From: Photobacterium sp. GJ3
GTDB taxonomy: Bacteria; Pseudomonadota; Gammaproteobacteria; Enterobacterales; Vibrionaceae
Direction of reading: 5' to 3'
NCBI RefSeq assembly: GCF_018199995.1
Contig: NZ_CP073578.1
Span: forward strand, 1,240,001-1,304,000
Length of the DNA stretch: 64,000 bases
The number at the start of each line of letters is the position of its first letter. Positions within the stretch are counted from its first letter, which is position 1. The notes below the pieces were generated by a model, which had not been told where the DNA came from, made no database searches, and saw nothing but the letters and a program-made list of their open reading frames with translations. Shown here piece after piece: positions 18,976 to 29,293 of this stretch. The translations under genes were made by a program, and so were the position numbers.

Positions 18976-20416
18976 AAGCAGTTACCCTTGTTTCAATTTG
19001 GCCGTTGGACTGTTGTTCGAGATAGAAACGGTGCAGCATGTTGGCAGCCGTGAGTGCACGGTATTCCTTGCTGGCACGGAAGTCAGACAGTGGCTCAAAG
19101 TCTTCCGCCAGCGCTGCCATTGCTTGTTTCACCGTTGCCAGATTCCATGGCTTGCCAACCAGTGCCGCTTCACAGCTGTCGGCACGTTTGGGGACGGCAG
19201 CCATCCCGCCAAATGCGATGCGTGCATCGGCAACTTTGCCGTCATCACTCAGGGAGATGTTGAATGCACCACACACCGCCGAGATATCGTCGTCCAGACG
19301 CTTCGACAGTTTATAGGCACGGAAATCGCTGCCGATGACTGGCTTAGGCACAATCACTTTTTCAATGAATTCCGAGGGCTGCTGCGCCGTGATTTTATAG
19401 CTGATGAAGTAATCTTCCAGCGGCATGGTGCGGCGGTCATTGCCGCGACGAAGCACGATGTGTGCATTCAGTGCAATCAGCAGCGGCGGGCTGTCACCAA
19501 TCGGGGAGGCGTTTGCAATATTACCGCCCAGCGTGCCCTGATTTCGCACCTGTAGTGATGCAAAGCGATGCAGTAATTCACCGAAATCCGGATAGTACTT
19601 TTCAAGTGTGGCATAGCAGTCAGAAATCGGCAGGTTGGCACCAATTTCGATGCTGCTTTCCGTCTCTGTCATGATCTTCATATCACTGATCAGGCCAACG
19701 TTAATCAGCTTATCAATCGGACGGTGGAACTGAGTGACTTCCAGAGCCAGATCGGTGCCACCGGCAACCATCCGTGCATCCGGGTGGGTCAGAAGCAGGT
19801 TCGCCAATTCTTCTGAGGATGTCGGTGAGAAACCATACTGGCCGTCGTGTTTCAAAGTGGCATTGGACAGATTGATTTTTGACAGTCTGGCAACGGTTTC
19901 CTGTTCCAGAGCAGAGAACTGATCCATCAGTTGTGCTTCCTGACTCAGTGACAGGGCAGCATCGACAATCGGGCGGTAGCCCGTACAGCGGCACAGGTTT
20001 CCGGCCAGCGCTTCCATGACATCTTCTTTATCGGCAGCCGGTTTATTTTTGCTCAGGGCAAACATCGACATAATAAAGCCCGGCGTACAGTAGCCGCACT
20101 GTGAACCGTGATATTCCACCATGGCCTGCTGAACCGGGTGAAGCTGCTTGTCTTTCGACTGCAGATCTTCAACGGTGATCAACTGCTTCCCATGGAGAGA
20201 AGAAACAAAAGTCAGGCAGGAATTGACCGAGCGATATTGCAGCTTGCCATCGACAAGCTCGCCCAGCACGACGGTACATGCGCCGCAATCCCCGGAGCCG
20301 CAGCCTTCCTTGGTGCCTGTTTTATGAACATGGGTACGCAGGTAATTCAGTACCGTCATGTTGGGGGAGAGATGTTCTTCTTCCCGAACTTCCTGGTTTA
20401 GCAAAAACGTAATCAA
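18968..20416 (-). CDS. xdhA: Xanthine dehydrogenase iron-sulfur/FAD subunit
   Basis: 482 residues. Two [2Fe-2S] clusters are marked by CGSGDCGACTV (near 38-48) plus SCLTF, and by QCGYCTPGF (near 107) plus NLCRCTGYRPI (near 138). The FAD domain follows (MVAGGTDLALE near 205 and NQGTLGGNIANASPIGDSPP near 300). The start is a TTG at 20416, chosen because a strong AGGAGG is 5-6 nt upstream and no ATG or GTG fits. First gene of the operon xdhA-xdhB-xdhC-guaD. A TTGACT-N4-AGTCAA palindrome about 50 bp upstream is the likely regulator site. Confidence 0.94.
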   Translation of the reverse strand: MITFLLNQEVREEEHLSPNMTVLNYLRTHVHKTGTKEGCGSGDCGACTVVLGELVDGKLQYRSVNSCLTFVSSLHGKQLITVEDLQSKDKQLHPVQQAMVEYHGSQCGYCTPGFIMSMFALSKNKPAADKEDVMEALAGNLCRCTGYRPIVDAALSLSQEAQLMDQFSALEQETVARLSKINLSNATLKHDGQYGFSPTSSEELANLLLTHPDARMVAGGTDLALEVTQFHRPIDKLINVGLISDMKIMTETESSIEIGANLPISDCYATLEKYYPDFGELLHRFASLQVRNQGTLGGNIANASPIGDSPPLLIALNAHIVLRRGNDRRTMPLEDYFISYKITAQQPSEFIEKVIVPKPVIGSDFRAYKLSKRLDDDISAVCGAFNISLSDDGKVADARIAFGGMAAVPKRADSCEAALVGKPWNLATVKQAMAALAEDFEPLSDFRASKEYRALTAANMLHRFYLEQQSNGQIETRVTAYV

Positions 20417-20468
20417 GTGACCTCCTCACAGGCTCATGATCTGACCTATGAGTCAATTCTGGATTTAC

Positions 20469-20484
20469 TTGACTCTTTAGTCAA
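20469..20484. promoter_or_regulatory. Palindromic operator upstream of xdhA (RutR-box geometry)
   Basis: TTGACT-CTTT-AGTCAA, a perfect 6-4-6 palindrome; an extra AGTCAA half-site is at 20450-20455. The E. coli RutR box is TTGACCANNTGGTCAA, with the same ends and spacing, and a RutR-like protein is encoded at 1733. Confidence 0.5.
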
Positions 20485-21334
20485 CTTTTCATGTTAATGC
20501 ATTGTGATGACATCAGATGCATGGAAAAAGTAACTTAATGCCTATCAATCAATGATTTGATTGATTTTTAAACAGTTGTTTATATTTTTCTGTAGTCAAT
20601 TTGTTTCGAAATGTTGTAAATTAGGTTGCATCGTATTGGATTGATATTGTTGTCATCAATAAAACAGTGAGAACCTCTGTAAATTCTAGTTCTTTTTAGT
20701 GAATTGTGTTGTTTCTGCTGGCGTTCAATTTGCGATGATTTTAATTTAAGTTGATGATTTTAAAGAGTATTGTTTAATGTTTCTCTTTGCTGAAAAGAAT
20801 GTGAATACTCTGTGATCTGAAAGGCTTTTTTGATGCGCTCACTCGCAGTATGAAACAAGGACTGAGCTAAACTGAAGAGAGCAGAAAGCAGCTGATTTGC
20901 TGGACTCAGGAACGGTTGATACTGACACATGTTGTTCCTGATTGCTCTGAGGGGTGGGTCATTGATATAAAGAGACTTGTGAAGCGTTTTTTTTACCACA
21001 CAAAATTAGTGGATAATTCATGATGAAATCATCATTGCGATGAATGATTGATAGCATGGTGTTTTTCATCCGGGTGGATTATAACACCGGATAAAACTGA
21101 ATATTTTTCTGCACTGTTTCTTATGTGACTGTCCGGGTAAAGTTTTGATTGAACAGCTGAAAGTTGTTTTTGTTGCTTGACTTTGAGCGCAATGACACTG
21201 ATTAAATCTTGTGCCATGGCGCATCAACAGTCAGCAATGGCGATTCCAAGTTCAGACAAAATTCGGTACTATCAGCAAAAGTTATCCCGCCAATTCCGGC
21301 AGGGTGCAGAGCCAAATCATATCGGAGATACAGC
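20485..21334. other. 850-bp AT-rich intergenic region
   Basis: No convincing gene. A 79-codon minus-strand frame at 20760-20999 starts at GTG without a ribosome binding site and has no recognisable features. The region should contain the promoters of xdhA and of uvrY, but no sigma-70 pair stands out. Confidence 0.5.
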
Positions 21335-21979
21335 TTGATTAATGTATTCCTTGTAGATGATCACGAACTGGTTCGCACAGGGATCCGACGTCTTTTAGAA
21401 GATGTCCGTGGTATTAAAGTGGTAGGGGAAGCCATCAGTGGTGAAGACGCCGTAAAATGGTGTCGAAACGAACATGCCGACATTATCCTGATGGATATGA
21501 ATATGCCGGGTATTGGCGGTCTGGAAGCAACGCGCAAAATTCTCCGGGTGAATCCGGATGTAAAAATTATTGTGTTAACGGTCCATACTGAAAATCCGTT
21601 CCCGACCAAAGTGATGCAGGCTGGTGCTTGCGGCTATCTGACTAAAGGCGCTGGCGCTGATGAGATGGTCAACGCGATTCGTACGGTCAACAGCGGTCAG
21701 CGTTATATCTCACCGGAAATTGCGCAGCAAATGGCATTGAGCCAGTTTTCTTCGAGTGCAGAAAATCCATTTAAGGATTTATCTGAGCGTGAATTACAGA
21801 TCATGATGATGATCACCAAAGGGCAAAAAGTGACTGAGATTTCAGAGCAACTGAATCTGAGCCCCAAAACAGTGAACAGTTACCGCTACCGGTTATTTAA
21901 TAAGCTGGATATTAGTGGTGATGTGGAACTGACCCACCTTGCAATTCGTCATGGCATGCTAGACACAGAGACGTTGTAG
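21335..21979 (+). CDS. uvrY: Response regulator UvrY/VarA/GacA
   Basis: 214 residues from a TTG at 21335 with CGGAG 8 nt upstream; the E. coli gene also uses TTG. The receiver domain starts [20 protein letters not shown] with the phosphoryl Asp in [10 protein letters not shown] and Lys in YLTKGAG. The C-terminal LuxR-type helix-turn-helix contains [20 protein letters not shown] and [16 protein letters not shown]. With the BarA/VarS/GacS kinase it drives CsrB-type small RNAs and so controls CsrA. The frame extends further upstream but that part is not conserved. Its TAG overlaps the GTG of uvrC by one base. Confidence 0.95.
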   Translation: MINVFLVDDHELVRTGIRRLLEDVRGIKVVGEAISGEDAVKWCRNEHADIILMDMNMPGIGGLEATRKILRVNPDVKIIVLTVHTENPFPTKVMQAGACGYLTKGAGADEMVNAIRTVNSGQRYISPEIAQQMALSQFSSSAENPFKDLSERELQIMMMITKGQKVTEISEQLNLSPKTVNSYRYRLFNKLDISGDVELTHLAIRHGMLDTETL

Positions 21980-23814
21980 TGTCCGACACCTTTGATGCAA
22001 AAAGCTTTCTGAAATCAGTCACAAACCAGCCTGGCGTATATCGGATGTACGACCAGGCCGGTGAAGTGATTTATGTTGGAAAAGCGAAAGATTTAAAAAA
22101 GCGCTTATCAAGCTATTTTCGTGTTCAGGTTTCCAGCGAAAAGACCCGTGCACTGGTCCGTAACATTCAAAAGATTGATGTCACGGTCACGCATACAGAA
22201 ACAGAAGCTCTGATTCTTGAGCACAATTACATCAAACAGTATCTTCCCAAATACAACGTCTTGTTACGGGATGATAAATCCTACCCTTACATTTTCCTGA
22301 GCGGTCAGCATCACCCCAGACTCTCTGTCCACCGGGGTGCAAAGAAACGGAAAGGGGAATATTTTGGCCCTTATCCGGACTCGGGCGCGGTGCGTCAGAG
22401 CCTGCATCTGCTGCAGAAAATTTTCCCGATTCGCCAGTGTGAAGACTCGGTGTATGCCAACCGCAGCCGTCCCTGCCTGATGTATCAGATTGGCCGTTGC
22501 CTCGGACCTTGTGTGAAAGGTCTGGTAAGTGATGATGAATACGCCGAGCAGGTGAATTACGTCCGGCTGTTTTTGCAGGGGAAAGACCAGCAGGTTGTCC
22601 ATACGCTGGTGGAAAAAATGGAAGCCGCCAGTGCTGCACTGGCCTTCGAAAAAGCTGCACGCTACCGGGATCAGATTCAGGCATTGCGTCGGGTGCTGGA
22701 GCAGCAGTTTGTCAGTCAGGAAAGTGAAGACGATCTGGATGTGATTGGCATTGCGCAGGACAAAGGCATGGCCTGCATCCACGCGCTCTTTATTCGTCAG
22801 GGTAAAGTGCTCGGCAGCCGCAGTTATTTTCCCCGGATGCCAGCAGAGACCGATGTGACGGAAGTCATCACCAGCTTTATCAGTCAGTTCTATTTTAATC
22901 AGGCTGAAGGGCGGGTGATCCCATCGCTGATCTTGCTGGGGGAGTCACTGGGTGAAGAATCTGACAGTCTGTCCGCAGCGTTGACAGAAGTTGCCGGGCG
23001 TAAGGTGACGCTCCGGTCTCAGGTACGGGGCTATCGCGCCCGCTATCTGAAACTGGCGCAGACCAATGCCCAAACCGCGCTCATCAGTAAACTGAATCAC
23101 AAGATGACGGTTCACCAGCGCGTGACAGAATTGCGCGAAACCTTGGGACTGGATTCACTTTCCCGTATGGAATGTTTTGACATTAGCCATACCATGGGGG
23201 AAAAGACGGTTGCTTCCTGTGTGGTCTTCAATCAGGAAGGTCCGGTCAAACAGGAATACCGTCGGTTTAACATTACCGGAATCACCGGGGGAGATGACTA
23301 TGCGGCGATGGGGCAGGTACTGCACCGTCGTTACAGCAAACAGCTGGATCCGGATAAAATCCCCGACATTATTTTTATCGATGGCGGCAAAGGACAGTTG
23401 TCACGTGCGCATGAGGTTGTCAGCCCGCTCACGTCAGACTGGCCAAAAAGACCGTTGCTGGTGGGGGTTGCCAAAGGCACAACCCGTAAACCGGGACTGG
23501 AAACCTTGTTACTGGTTTCTGGTGAAGAATTTTCATTGCCGAGCGATTCGCCTGCATTGCATTTGATTCAGCATATCCGGGATGAGAGCCATGACCACGC
23601 AATCAGCGGTCACCGGGCGCAACGCGGTAAAGTACGGAAGCAAAGTACGCTGGAGGGCATTGAGGGGATTGGTCCGAAACGCCGGCAGGCACTGTTGAAA
23701 TATATGGGGGGACTGCAGGAGCTGAAACGCGCCAGCAAGGAAGAAATTGAAAAAGTGCCGGGTATTAGCCGATCTCTGGCCGAAAAGATATATGACGCAT
23801 TGCAACACGGCTAG
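21979..23814 (+). CDS. uvrC: Excinuclease ABC subunit C
   Basis: 611 residues, normal length, starting at a GTG that overlaps the uvrY stop. N-terminal GIY-YIG nuclease ([20 protein letters not shown]), a Cys cluster near residues 155-175, a UVR domain near 205-240 ([20 protein letters not shown]), the RNase H-like nuclease ([17 protein letters not shown] and [12 protein letters not shown]) and a C-terminal tandem helix-hairpin-helix ([16 protein letters not shown]). It makes both incisions around DNA lesions bound by UvrB. Standard uvrY-uvrC-pgsA order. Confidence 0.97.
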   Translation: MSDTFDAKSFLKSVTNQPGVYRMYDQAGEVIYVGKAKDLKKRLSSYFRVQVSSEKTRALVRNIQKIDVTVTHTETEALILEHNYIKQYLPKYNVLLRDDKSYPYIFLSGQHHPRLSVHRGAKKRKGEYFGPYPDSGAVRQSLHLLQKIFPIRQCEDSVYANRSRPCLMYQIGRCLGPCVKGLVSDDEYAEQVNYVRLFLQGKDQQVVHTLVEKMEAASAALAFEKAARYRDQIQALRRVLEQQFVSQESEDDLDVIGIAQDKGMACIHALFIRQGKVLGSRSYFPRMPAETDVTEVITSFISQFYFNQAEGRVIPSLILLGESLGEESDSLSAALTEVAGRKVTLRSQVRGYRARYLKLAQTNAQTALISKLNHKMTVHQRVTELRETLGLDSLSRMECFDISHTMGEKTVASCVVFNQEGPVKQEYRRFNITGITGGDDYAAMGQVLHRRYSKQLDPDKIPDIIFIDGGKGQLSRAHEVVSPLTSDWPKRPLLVGVAKGTTRKPGLETLLLVSGEEFSLPSDSPALHLIQHIRDESHDHAISGHRAQRGKVRKQSTLEGIEGIGPKRRQALLKYMGGLQELKRASKEEIEKVPGISRSLAEKIYDALQHG

Positions 23815-23900
23815 CTTTGCGGCACCCTAAGGGACTGCTTTTCACCGAGTGGATTTCGGCGACAGGCAGTCACAATACGTCAAACATAAGAACGAACAAT

Positions 23901-24458
23901 ATGCGCTTAACAATTCCGAATATTCTGAGCTTCGTCAGGCTGGTGCTCATCCCATTTTTCGTGATTACCTTTTATTTGCCCTACGCTTGGTCACCCTTCG
24001 CGACTGCACTCATTTTCACCATTGCCGGGATTACGGACTGGTTTGACGGTTATCTTGCCCGCAAACTGGATCAGGCTTCGAGATTTGGGGCATTCATTGA
24101 CCCGGTGGCCGACAAGGTGATGGTCGCTGCAGCCTTAGTGCTGGTGACTGAACATTATCACTCGGTGTGGGTGACCATTCCTGCAATGACCATGATTGGC
24201 CGGGAAATCATTATCTCTGCACTCAGAGAATGGATGGCAGAGCTGGGTAAGCGTTCCAGCATCGCTGTGTCCTGGGTTGGCAAAGTGAAAACAGCGTCTC
24301 AGATGTTTGCCTTGGTGATGTTGCTCTGGCACCCGAATGAGCTGCTTGAAACCATCGGATTTATTTCACTGTACATTGCGACGATTTTGACTTACTGGTC
24401 AATGTATCTGTACCTGAAAGCCGCCAAAGGTGATTTACTTCATCCGGATAACATGTGA
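23901..24458 (+). CDS. pgsA: CDP-diacylglycerol-glycerol-3-phosphate phosphatidyltransferase
   Basis: 185 residues from the ATG at 23901 ([20 protein letters not shown]); upstream in-frame codons to 23817 are not conserved. It carries the CDP-alcohol phosphatidyltransferase motif DG-x2-AR-x8-G-x3-D-x3-D in [19 protein letters not shown] and following PVADK. Integral inner-membrane enzyme making phosphatidylglycerophosphate. It is followed by a strong terminator at 24484. Confidence 0.95.
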   Translation: MRLTIPNILSFVRLVLIPFFVITFYLPYAWSPFATALIFTIAGITDWFDGYLARKLDQASRFGAFIDPVADKVMVAAALVLVTEHYHSVWVTIPAMTMIGREIIISALREWMAELGKRSSIAVSWVGKVKTASQMFALVMLLWHPNELLETIGFISLYIATILTYWSMYLYLKAAKGDLLHPDNM

Positions 24459-24483
24459 CAGAACAATACGCTACCCGATTAAT

Positions 24484-24512
24484 AAAAGCGGCTTAGGCCG
24501 CTTTTGTTTTTT
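24484..24512 (+). terminator. Terminator after pgsA
   Basis: AAAAGCGGC-TTAG-GCCGCTTTT followed by GTTTTTTC, 25 bp after the pgsA stop. Confidence 0.88.
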
Positions 24513-25012
24513 CTGAAATTGCCACATGAGAATGAATTTTTTTACTCAATCACAAATTCTGCTTGGCAATGAAAAGCCCGGTATGTTATTTTTCGCGCAA
24601 TCTCAGGGGGCAACATATCTGAGACTCATCCGTCATCATGAATTCAGGCTGATTGCATGTTGACGATCCGTAGGTACTGCCGGCGATTGGCGCTGTCAGT
24701 AGAAGGGCATTAATCATGCATTCTTGCGACGTGGAAGCAAGAGCATCATTGAAGGAACCCAACTGTGAATATTTTAACGTCTCTTACCCAAATCAGCTTT
24801 GTCTTACCCAATTGCAGTATTATTACTGAGCCTTGATCGTCCGATCACCATGTCTTCAGCCGACAGTTTATCCAAGTACAGTGATGTGAATCGCTGGCGG
24901 GATTAGTTGTGTGCTGAGTCGCGCGTTTCCGGTAAGTATTTGACTTATCAATGTCTTTTATACTCAAAAGTACCACCGCTGGTGGGCTTCACTATTTTTG
25001 GATTACATACCA
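24513..25012 (+). promoter_or_regulatory. 500-bp leader of the norspermidine operon
   Basis: The gap before the aminotransferase-decarboxylase gene is rich in potential RNA structure: TCTCAG...CTGAGA (24601-24624), TGATCG-TC-CGATCA (24834-24847) and CCACC-GCT-GGTGG (24973-24985), the last followed by a T-rich tract just before the start codon. It contains two short ORFs (24765-24836 and 24850-24906). The arrangement resembles a translation-dependent attenuator; polyamine sensing is a hypothesis. It does not match a riboswitch I know. Confidence 0.45.
24765..24836 (+). CDS. Candidate leader peptide, 23 residues
   Basis: GTG start with GAAGGA 8 nt upstream; encodes MNILTSLTQISFVLPNC then SIITEP. 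The stop codon is inside a small hairpin. The spacing and ribosome binding site suggest it is translated; a second frame of 18 codons (ATG 24850, starts MSSADSLSKY) follows without a good ribosome binding site. No known family. Confidence 0.4.
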   Translation: MNILTSLTQISFVLPNCSIITEP

Positions 25013-27898
25013 ATGAGTAATGTGTTTGATTTAGACGATGTCAAGCATGCGTCCAATGTTCCTGTTGTTCATGACCTTTATGACCTGACCCCGGATGAGC
25101 TGCTGCTCAGTCAGGAGCACTATGAGTCGGAAGTGCGTTCATATCCGCGTCGTTTGCCGCTGGCAATCAAAAAAGCATCAGGTGTATTGGTCGAAGACAC
25201 TCGCGGCCAGGTTTTTCTGGACTGCTTGGCCGGTGCTGGAACGTTGGCGCTGGGTTATAACCACCCTGAGATTAATCAGGCGATCATCGATCAGCTGAAT
25301 GCGGGTCTGCCGTATCAGACGCTGGATATGACGACGCCTGTCAAAGATAAGTTTATCCGTGAAGTGATGAACTTCCTGCCAGATGAGTTTGCTGCCAATG
25401 CACGCATTCAGTTCTGTGGCCCATCGGGTGCAGATGCCGTAGAAGCAGCGATTAAGCTGGCGAAGCAAACCACAGGCCGAAATGTGATGATGGCTTTCCA
25501 TGGTGCGTATCATGGGATGACTAACGGCACCATGGCAATGATGGGTAACCTGAACACCAAGGCTCGTCGTCAGGGTCTGATGGCCGACGTGCATTTCATG
25601 CCATTCCCTTACAGCCTGCGCTGCCCGTTTGGTATGGGTGGAGACGAGGGTGCGAAGCAAACCCTGCGTTATCTTGAGCGTATGCTGAACGACGACGAGA
25701 GCGGCGTTCAGAAGCCTGCGGCAATTATTGTTGAGCCGATTCAGGGCGAAGGCGGCGTGATCCCGGCACCGGCATTCTGGCTGCGTGAACTGCGCCGGAT
25801 CACCAAAGAACATGGCATCCTGCTGATTTTCGATGAAATTCAGTGTGGTATCGGTAAAACCGGTTTCAACTTTGCCTTTGAAGAAGCGGGCATTCACCCG
25901 GACATTCTGTGCCTGTCAAAAGCCGTTGGTGGCGGTCTGCCCATGTCGATTCTGATCTTCGACAAGTCTGTAGACAGCTGGCGTCCGGGCGAGCACACCG
26001 GTACATTCCGCGGCAACCAGCTGGCGATGGCCACAGGTGCAAAAGCACTGGAAATCATCCGTCGTGACAATCTGGTTGAGCACGCACGTGTTGCGGGTCA
26101 GTACCTGCGTGAAGGTCTGGAGCGTATCGCAACTTATGTTGACTGCATTGGCGAGATTCGTGGTAAAGGCCTGATGCTGGGCATCGAGATCGTCAAAGGC
26201 GGCAAAAAGAATAAATTTGGCGAGCCGGAAGCGGATCCGCAGCTGACCATGCAAATTCAGCGTGCTGCGCTGGAGCGCGGTCTGATGATTGAAAAAGGTG
26301 GTCGTCAGGGGTCTGTCCTGCGCTTCCTGCCGCCGTTGATCATCAGTTTTGAACAGATTGATTTCGCGCTGGACGCATTAAGCAAAGCGATGATCGCAAC
26401 AGCGGGCCCGGCCAAAGTGGTCGAAAAGTCGACAGTGACCGATGCTGACCAGTGGCGCTCGTTCTTCATCCAGACGGGTGAAGGTGGTGCTGATCAATTT
26501 GAAGCTGCACTGAATCAAACAACCAAAGTGCTGAAGCAAGTTTTTGAAGGCACGACGGCTCCTTACTCGGGGATGGCGCCTCAGGTTCTGAAAGACCTGA
26601 TTAACAATCTGGAGCTGACCGATCAGCAGCAACCACTGGCAGCTGTGATTGATCAGGCGGGTGAACTGATTGCCAAGAACTCCATCATGGTTCAGCACCC
26701 GAATTGTATTGCGCACCTGCACACGCCACCTCTGGTTCCGGCTGTGGCTGCGGAAGCATTTATTGCAGCCCTGAACCAGTCGATGGATTCCTGGGATCAG
26801 GCAACCGCTGCAACCTTCGTTGAGCAGAAAGTGATTGACTGGCTGTGCGGCGTGTACGGTTACAGTCAGGAAGCGGATGGTGTCTTCACCAGCGGCGGCA
26901 CGCAGAGCAACCTGATGGGTCTTCTGCTGGCACGCGACTGGTTCGCAGACAATCAATCTGGCCACAACATCCAGAAACAAGGTCTGCCTGAGTACGCGGG
27001 TAAGATGCGTATTCTGTGCTCGAAGAAGTCTCACTTCACGGTTCAGAAATCCGCGTCCCTGATGGGGCTGGGTGAACATGCGGTTGAGACCGTTGAGACA
27101 CATCCGGACGGCACCATCAAGCTGGCATCTCTGGTGATGCGCATTGATGAGCTCAAGCGTGATGGCCTGATGCCATTTGCTGTGGTCGGGACTGCGGGCA
27201 CAACGGATCACGGTGCAATTGATGATCTGGACGGTCTGGCGGATATCGCAGCACAGCACAATATGTGGCTGCATGTGGATGGTGCTTATGGCGGTGCGCT
27301 GATTCTGAGCCGTCACAAAACACGCCTGCACGGCATTGAGCGTGCGGATTCGATCAGTGTGGACTTCCACAAGCTGTTCTATCAACCAATCAGCTGTGGT
27401 GCCGTGATCATCAAAGACAAGAGCAAGTTCAAGTACCTGCTGCATCATGCAGACTACCTGAACCGCGAAGACGACGTTGTGCCAAACCTGGTCGACAAGT
27501 CTATTGCGACCACCAAGCGATTTGACGCACTGAAAGTGCTGATGACGATGCAGGCTGTGGGTACGCAGGCGCTGGGTGCGATGTATGATCATCTGCTGGG
27601 ACAGACACAACAGGTGGCGGATCTGATCAACCAGTCTGAAGCGTTTGAACTGCTGGCTGATCCGGCGCTGTCGACTGTACTCTTCCGCTTTGTCGGCGCA
27701 GAAGGTGCTGATCTGGACAAACTGAACAAAAAACTGCGCTTCGAAGCTTTAGTGAGAGGTGTGGCAGTTCTGGGTGAAACCGTGGTTGACGGTAAGAGTG
27801 CCCTGAAGTTTACGATTCTCAACCCATGCCTGACCATGGCAGACTTTGAGAATCTGTTGAATGACGTTAACCAGCTTGCTTGTTCACTGGTTGACTGA
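25013..27898 (+). CDS. Fused diaminobutyrate aminotransferase / diaminobutyrate decarboxylase
   Basis: 961 residues from the ATG at 25013. Residues ~1-450 are a class III aminotransferase: FCGPSGADAVEAAIKLAKQ, FDEIQCGIGKTG and the PLP lysine in CLSKAVGGGLPMS. Residues ~480-961 are a group II PLP decarboxylase: HPNCIAHLHTPPLVPAV, FTSGGTQSNLMGL, WLHVDGAYGGAL and the PLP lysine in SVDFHKLFYQPISCG. Together they make L-2,4-diaminobutyrate from aspartate semialdehyde and decarboxylate it to 1,3-diaminopropane. The fused form is typical of Vibrionaceae. It is the first gene of the three-gene norspermidine operon and is preceded by a long structured leader. Its ribosome binding site (GGAT) is weak, which fits control in the leader. 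Confidence 0.93.
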   Translation: MSNVFDLDDVKHASNVPVVHDLYDLTPDELLLSQEHYESEVRSYPRRLPLAIKKASGVLVEDTRGQVFLDCLAGAGTLALGYNHPEINQAIIDQLNAGLPYQTLDMTTPVKDKFIREVMNFLPDEFAANARIQFCGPSGADAVEAAIKLAKQTTGRNVMMAFHGAYHGMTNGTMAMMGNLNTKARRQGLMADVHFMPFPYSLRCPFGMGGDEGAKQTLRYLERMLNDDESGVQKPAAIIVEPIQGEGGVIPAPAFWLRELRRITKEHGILLIFDEIQCGIGKTGFNFAFEEAGIHPDILCLSKAVGGGLPMSILIFDKSVDSWRPGEHTGTFRGNQLAMATGAKALEIIRRDNLVEHARVAGQYLREGLERIATYVDCIGEIRGKGLMLGIEIVKGGKKNKFGEPEADPQLTMQIQRAALERGLMIEKGGRQGSVLRFLPPLIISFEQIDFALDALSKAMIATAGPAKVVEKSTVTDADQWRSFFIQTGEGGADQFEAALNQTTKVLKQVFEGTTAPYSGMAPQVLKDLINNLELTDQQQPLAAVIDQAGELIAKNSIMVQHPNCIAHLHTPPLVPAVAAEAFIAALNQSMDSWDQATAATFVEQKVIDWLCGVYGYSQEADGVFTSGGTQSNLMGLLLARDWFADNQSGHNIQKQGLPEYAGKMRILCSKKSHFTVQKSASLMGLGEHAVETVETHPDGTIKLASLVMRIDELKRDGLMPFAVVGTAGTTDHGAIDDLDGLADIAAQHNMWLHVDGAYGGALILSRHKTRLHGIERADSISVDFHKLFYQPISCGAVIIKDKSKFKYLLHHADYLNREDDVVPNLVDKSIATTKRFDALKVLMTMQAVGTQALGAMYDHLLGQTQQVADLINQSEAFELLADPALSTVLFRFVGAEGADLDKLNKKLRFEALVRGVAVLGETVVDGKSALKFTILNPCLTMADFENLLNDVNQLACSLVD

Positions 27899-27967
27899 TA
27901 CACGTGGCTTGCCTCAGTGGGGCTGGGGCAAGCCAATGATATATCTGAAGAAGACGGAATTATTAGT

Positions 27968-29212
27968 ATGGCAATTTTACAAATCGGTGCTGGGGGTGTG
28001 GGCTGGGTAATTGCCCATAAAGCTGCTCAAAACAATGATGTGTTAGGTGATATCACTATCGCTTCGCGTACTGTGAACAAGTGCGAACAGATCATTGAAT
28101 CCATCAAGGGTCGCAACAACCTGAAAGATCCGAGCAAGAAGCTTGAAGCACGTGCTGTGGATGCAGATGATGTCGATGCCCTGGTGGCACTGATCAAAGA
28201 GGTTCAGCCTGATCTCGTCATTAACGCTGGTCCTCCTTGGGTGAACGTTGCAATTATGGAAGCCTGTTATCAGGCAAAAGTGTCCTATCTGGATACTTCC
28301 GTGGCGGTAGACCTGTGCAGCGAAGGCCAGCAGGTGCCAGAAGCCTATGACCCTCAGTGGGCTTTCCGCGAGAAATTTAAAGAAGCGGGCATTACCGGAA
28401 TTCTGGGTGCCGGTTTCGATCCGGGTGTGGTCAGTGTTTTTGCTGCTTATGCAGTGAAGCACCTGTTCGATGAAATTGACAGCATCGATGTGATGGATGT
28501 CAACGCAGGCGACCATGGTAAGAAATTTGCGACCAACTTCGATCCTGAAACCAATATGCTGGAAATTCAGGGCGATTCTTTCTACTGGGAAGATGGTGAG
28601 TGGAAGCAGGTGGCTTGTCACACCCGAATGATGGAATTTGACTTCCCGTTAGTGGGCAGCCACAAAGTTTACTCCATGGCGCACGACGAAGTACGTTCGA
28701 TGAAAGAGTTCATCCCGGCAAAACGGATTGAATTCTGGATGGGCTTTGGTGACCGTTACCTGAACTATTTCAACTGTATGCGTGATATCGGCCTGCTGAG
28801 TCCGGATCCGGTCACACTGGGTGACGGCACCGTGGTTGAGCCCCTGAAAGTGCTGAAAGCACTGCTGCCTGATCCAACCACGCTGGCACCGGGTTACACC
28901 GGCAAAACCTGCATCGGTACCTGGGTTCAGGGCACCAAGTCAGGCGAACCACGCAGTGTGTTCATTTATAACAATGCCGATCACGAAGTGGCTTACAAAG
29001 ATGTTGAGCATCAGGCAATTGCTTACACCACAGGTGTGCCAGCCATCACTGCGGCACTGCAGTATTTCCGCGGCGAGTGGGCGGATGCCGGTGTCTTCAA
29101 CATGGAGCAATTGAATCCGGACCCATTCCTGGAGACGATGCCGAAGATTGGTCTGGACTGGCATGTTCAGGAGCTGGATCCCCGTCAGCCACACATCAAT
29201 ATTCTGAAATAA
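27968..29212 (+). CDS. Carboxynorspermidine dehydrogenase (synthase)
   Basis: 414 residues from the ATG at 27968 (MAILQIGAGGVGWVIAHKAA), chosen because the Rossmann GxGGxG motif is at the extreme N-terminus; upstream in-frame codons are not conserved. It belongs to the saccharopine dehydrogenase-like family, with LVINAGPPWVNVAIMEACY and TGILGAGFDPGVVSVF. It reductively condenses diaminopropane (or putrescine) with aspartate semialdehyde to carboxynorspermidine (or carboxyspermidine) using NADPH. It follows the fused gene by 69 bp and precedes nspC. Confidence 0.92.
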   Translation: MAILQIGAGGVGWVIAHKAAQNNDVLGDITIASRTVNKCEQIIESIKGRNNLKDPSKKLEARAVDADDVDALVALIKEVQPDLVINAGPPWVNVAIMEACYQAKVSYLDTSVAVDLCSEGQQVPEAYDPQWAFREKFKEAGITGILGAGFDPGVVSVFAAYAVKHLFDEIDSIDVMDVNAGDHGKKFATNFDPETNMLEIQGDSFYWEDGEWKQVACHTRMMEFDFPLVGSHKVYSMAHDEVRSMKEFIPAKRIEFWMGFGDRYLNYFNCMRDIGLLSPDPVTLGDGTVVEPLKVLKALLPDPTTLAPGYTGKTCIGTWVQGTKSGEPRSVFIYNNADHEVAYKDVEHQAIAYTTGVPAITAALQYFRGEWADAGVFNMEQLNPDPFLETMPKIGLDWHVQELDPRQPHINILK

Positions 29213-29293
29213 TCACGATTGTGAATTTCATTGAATCGTACTCAGCCGGTGTCGGAAACGACATCGGCTTCTTTGAATGGAAGTGAAGCAAAA

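Noticed and set aside
20760..20999. 79-codon minus-strand gene before uvrY
   Set aside because: GTG start without a ribosome binding site and no recognisable sequence.
26378..27610. 410-codon minus-strand frame opposite the diaminobutyrate gene
   Set aside because: It is antisense to a highly conserved PLP enzyme, has no recognisable domain and arises from the codon bias of the real gene.
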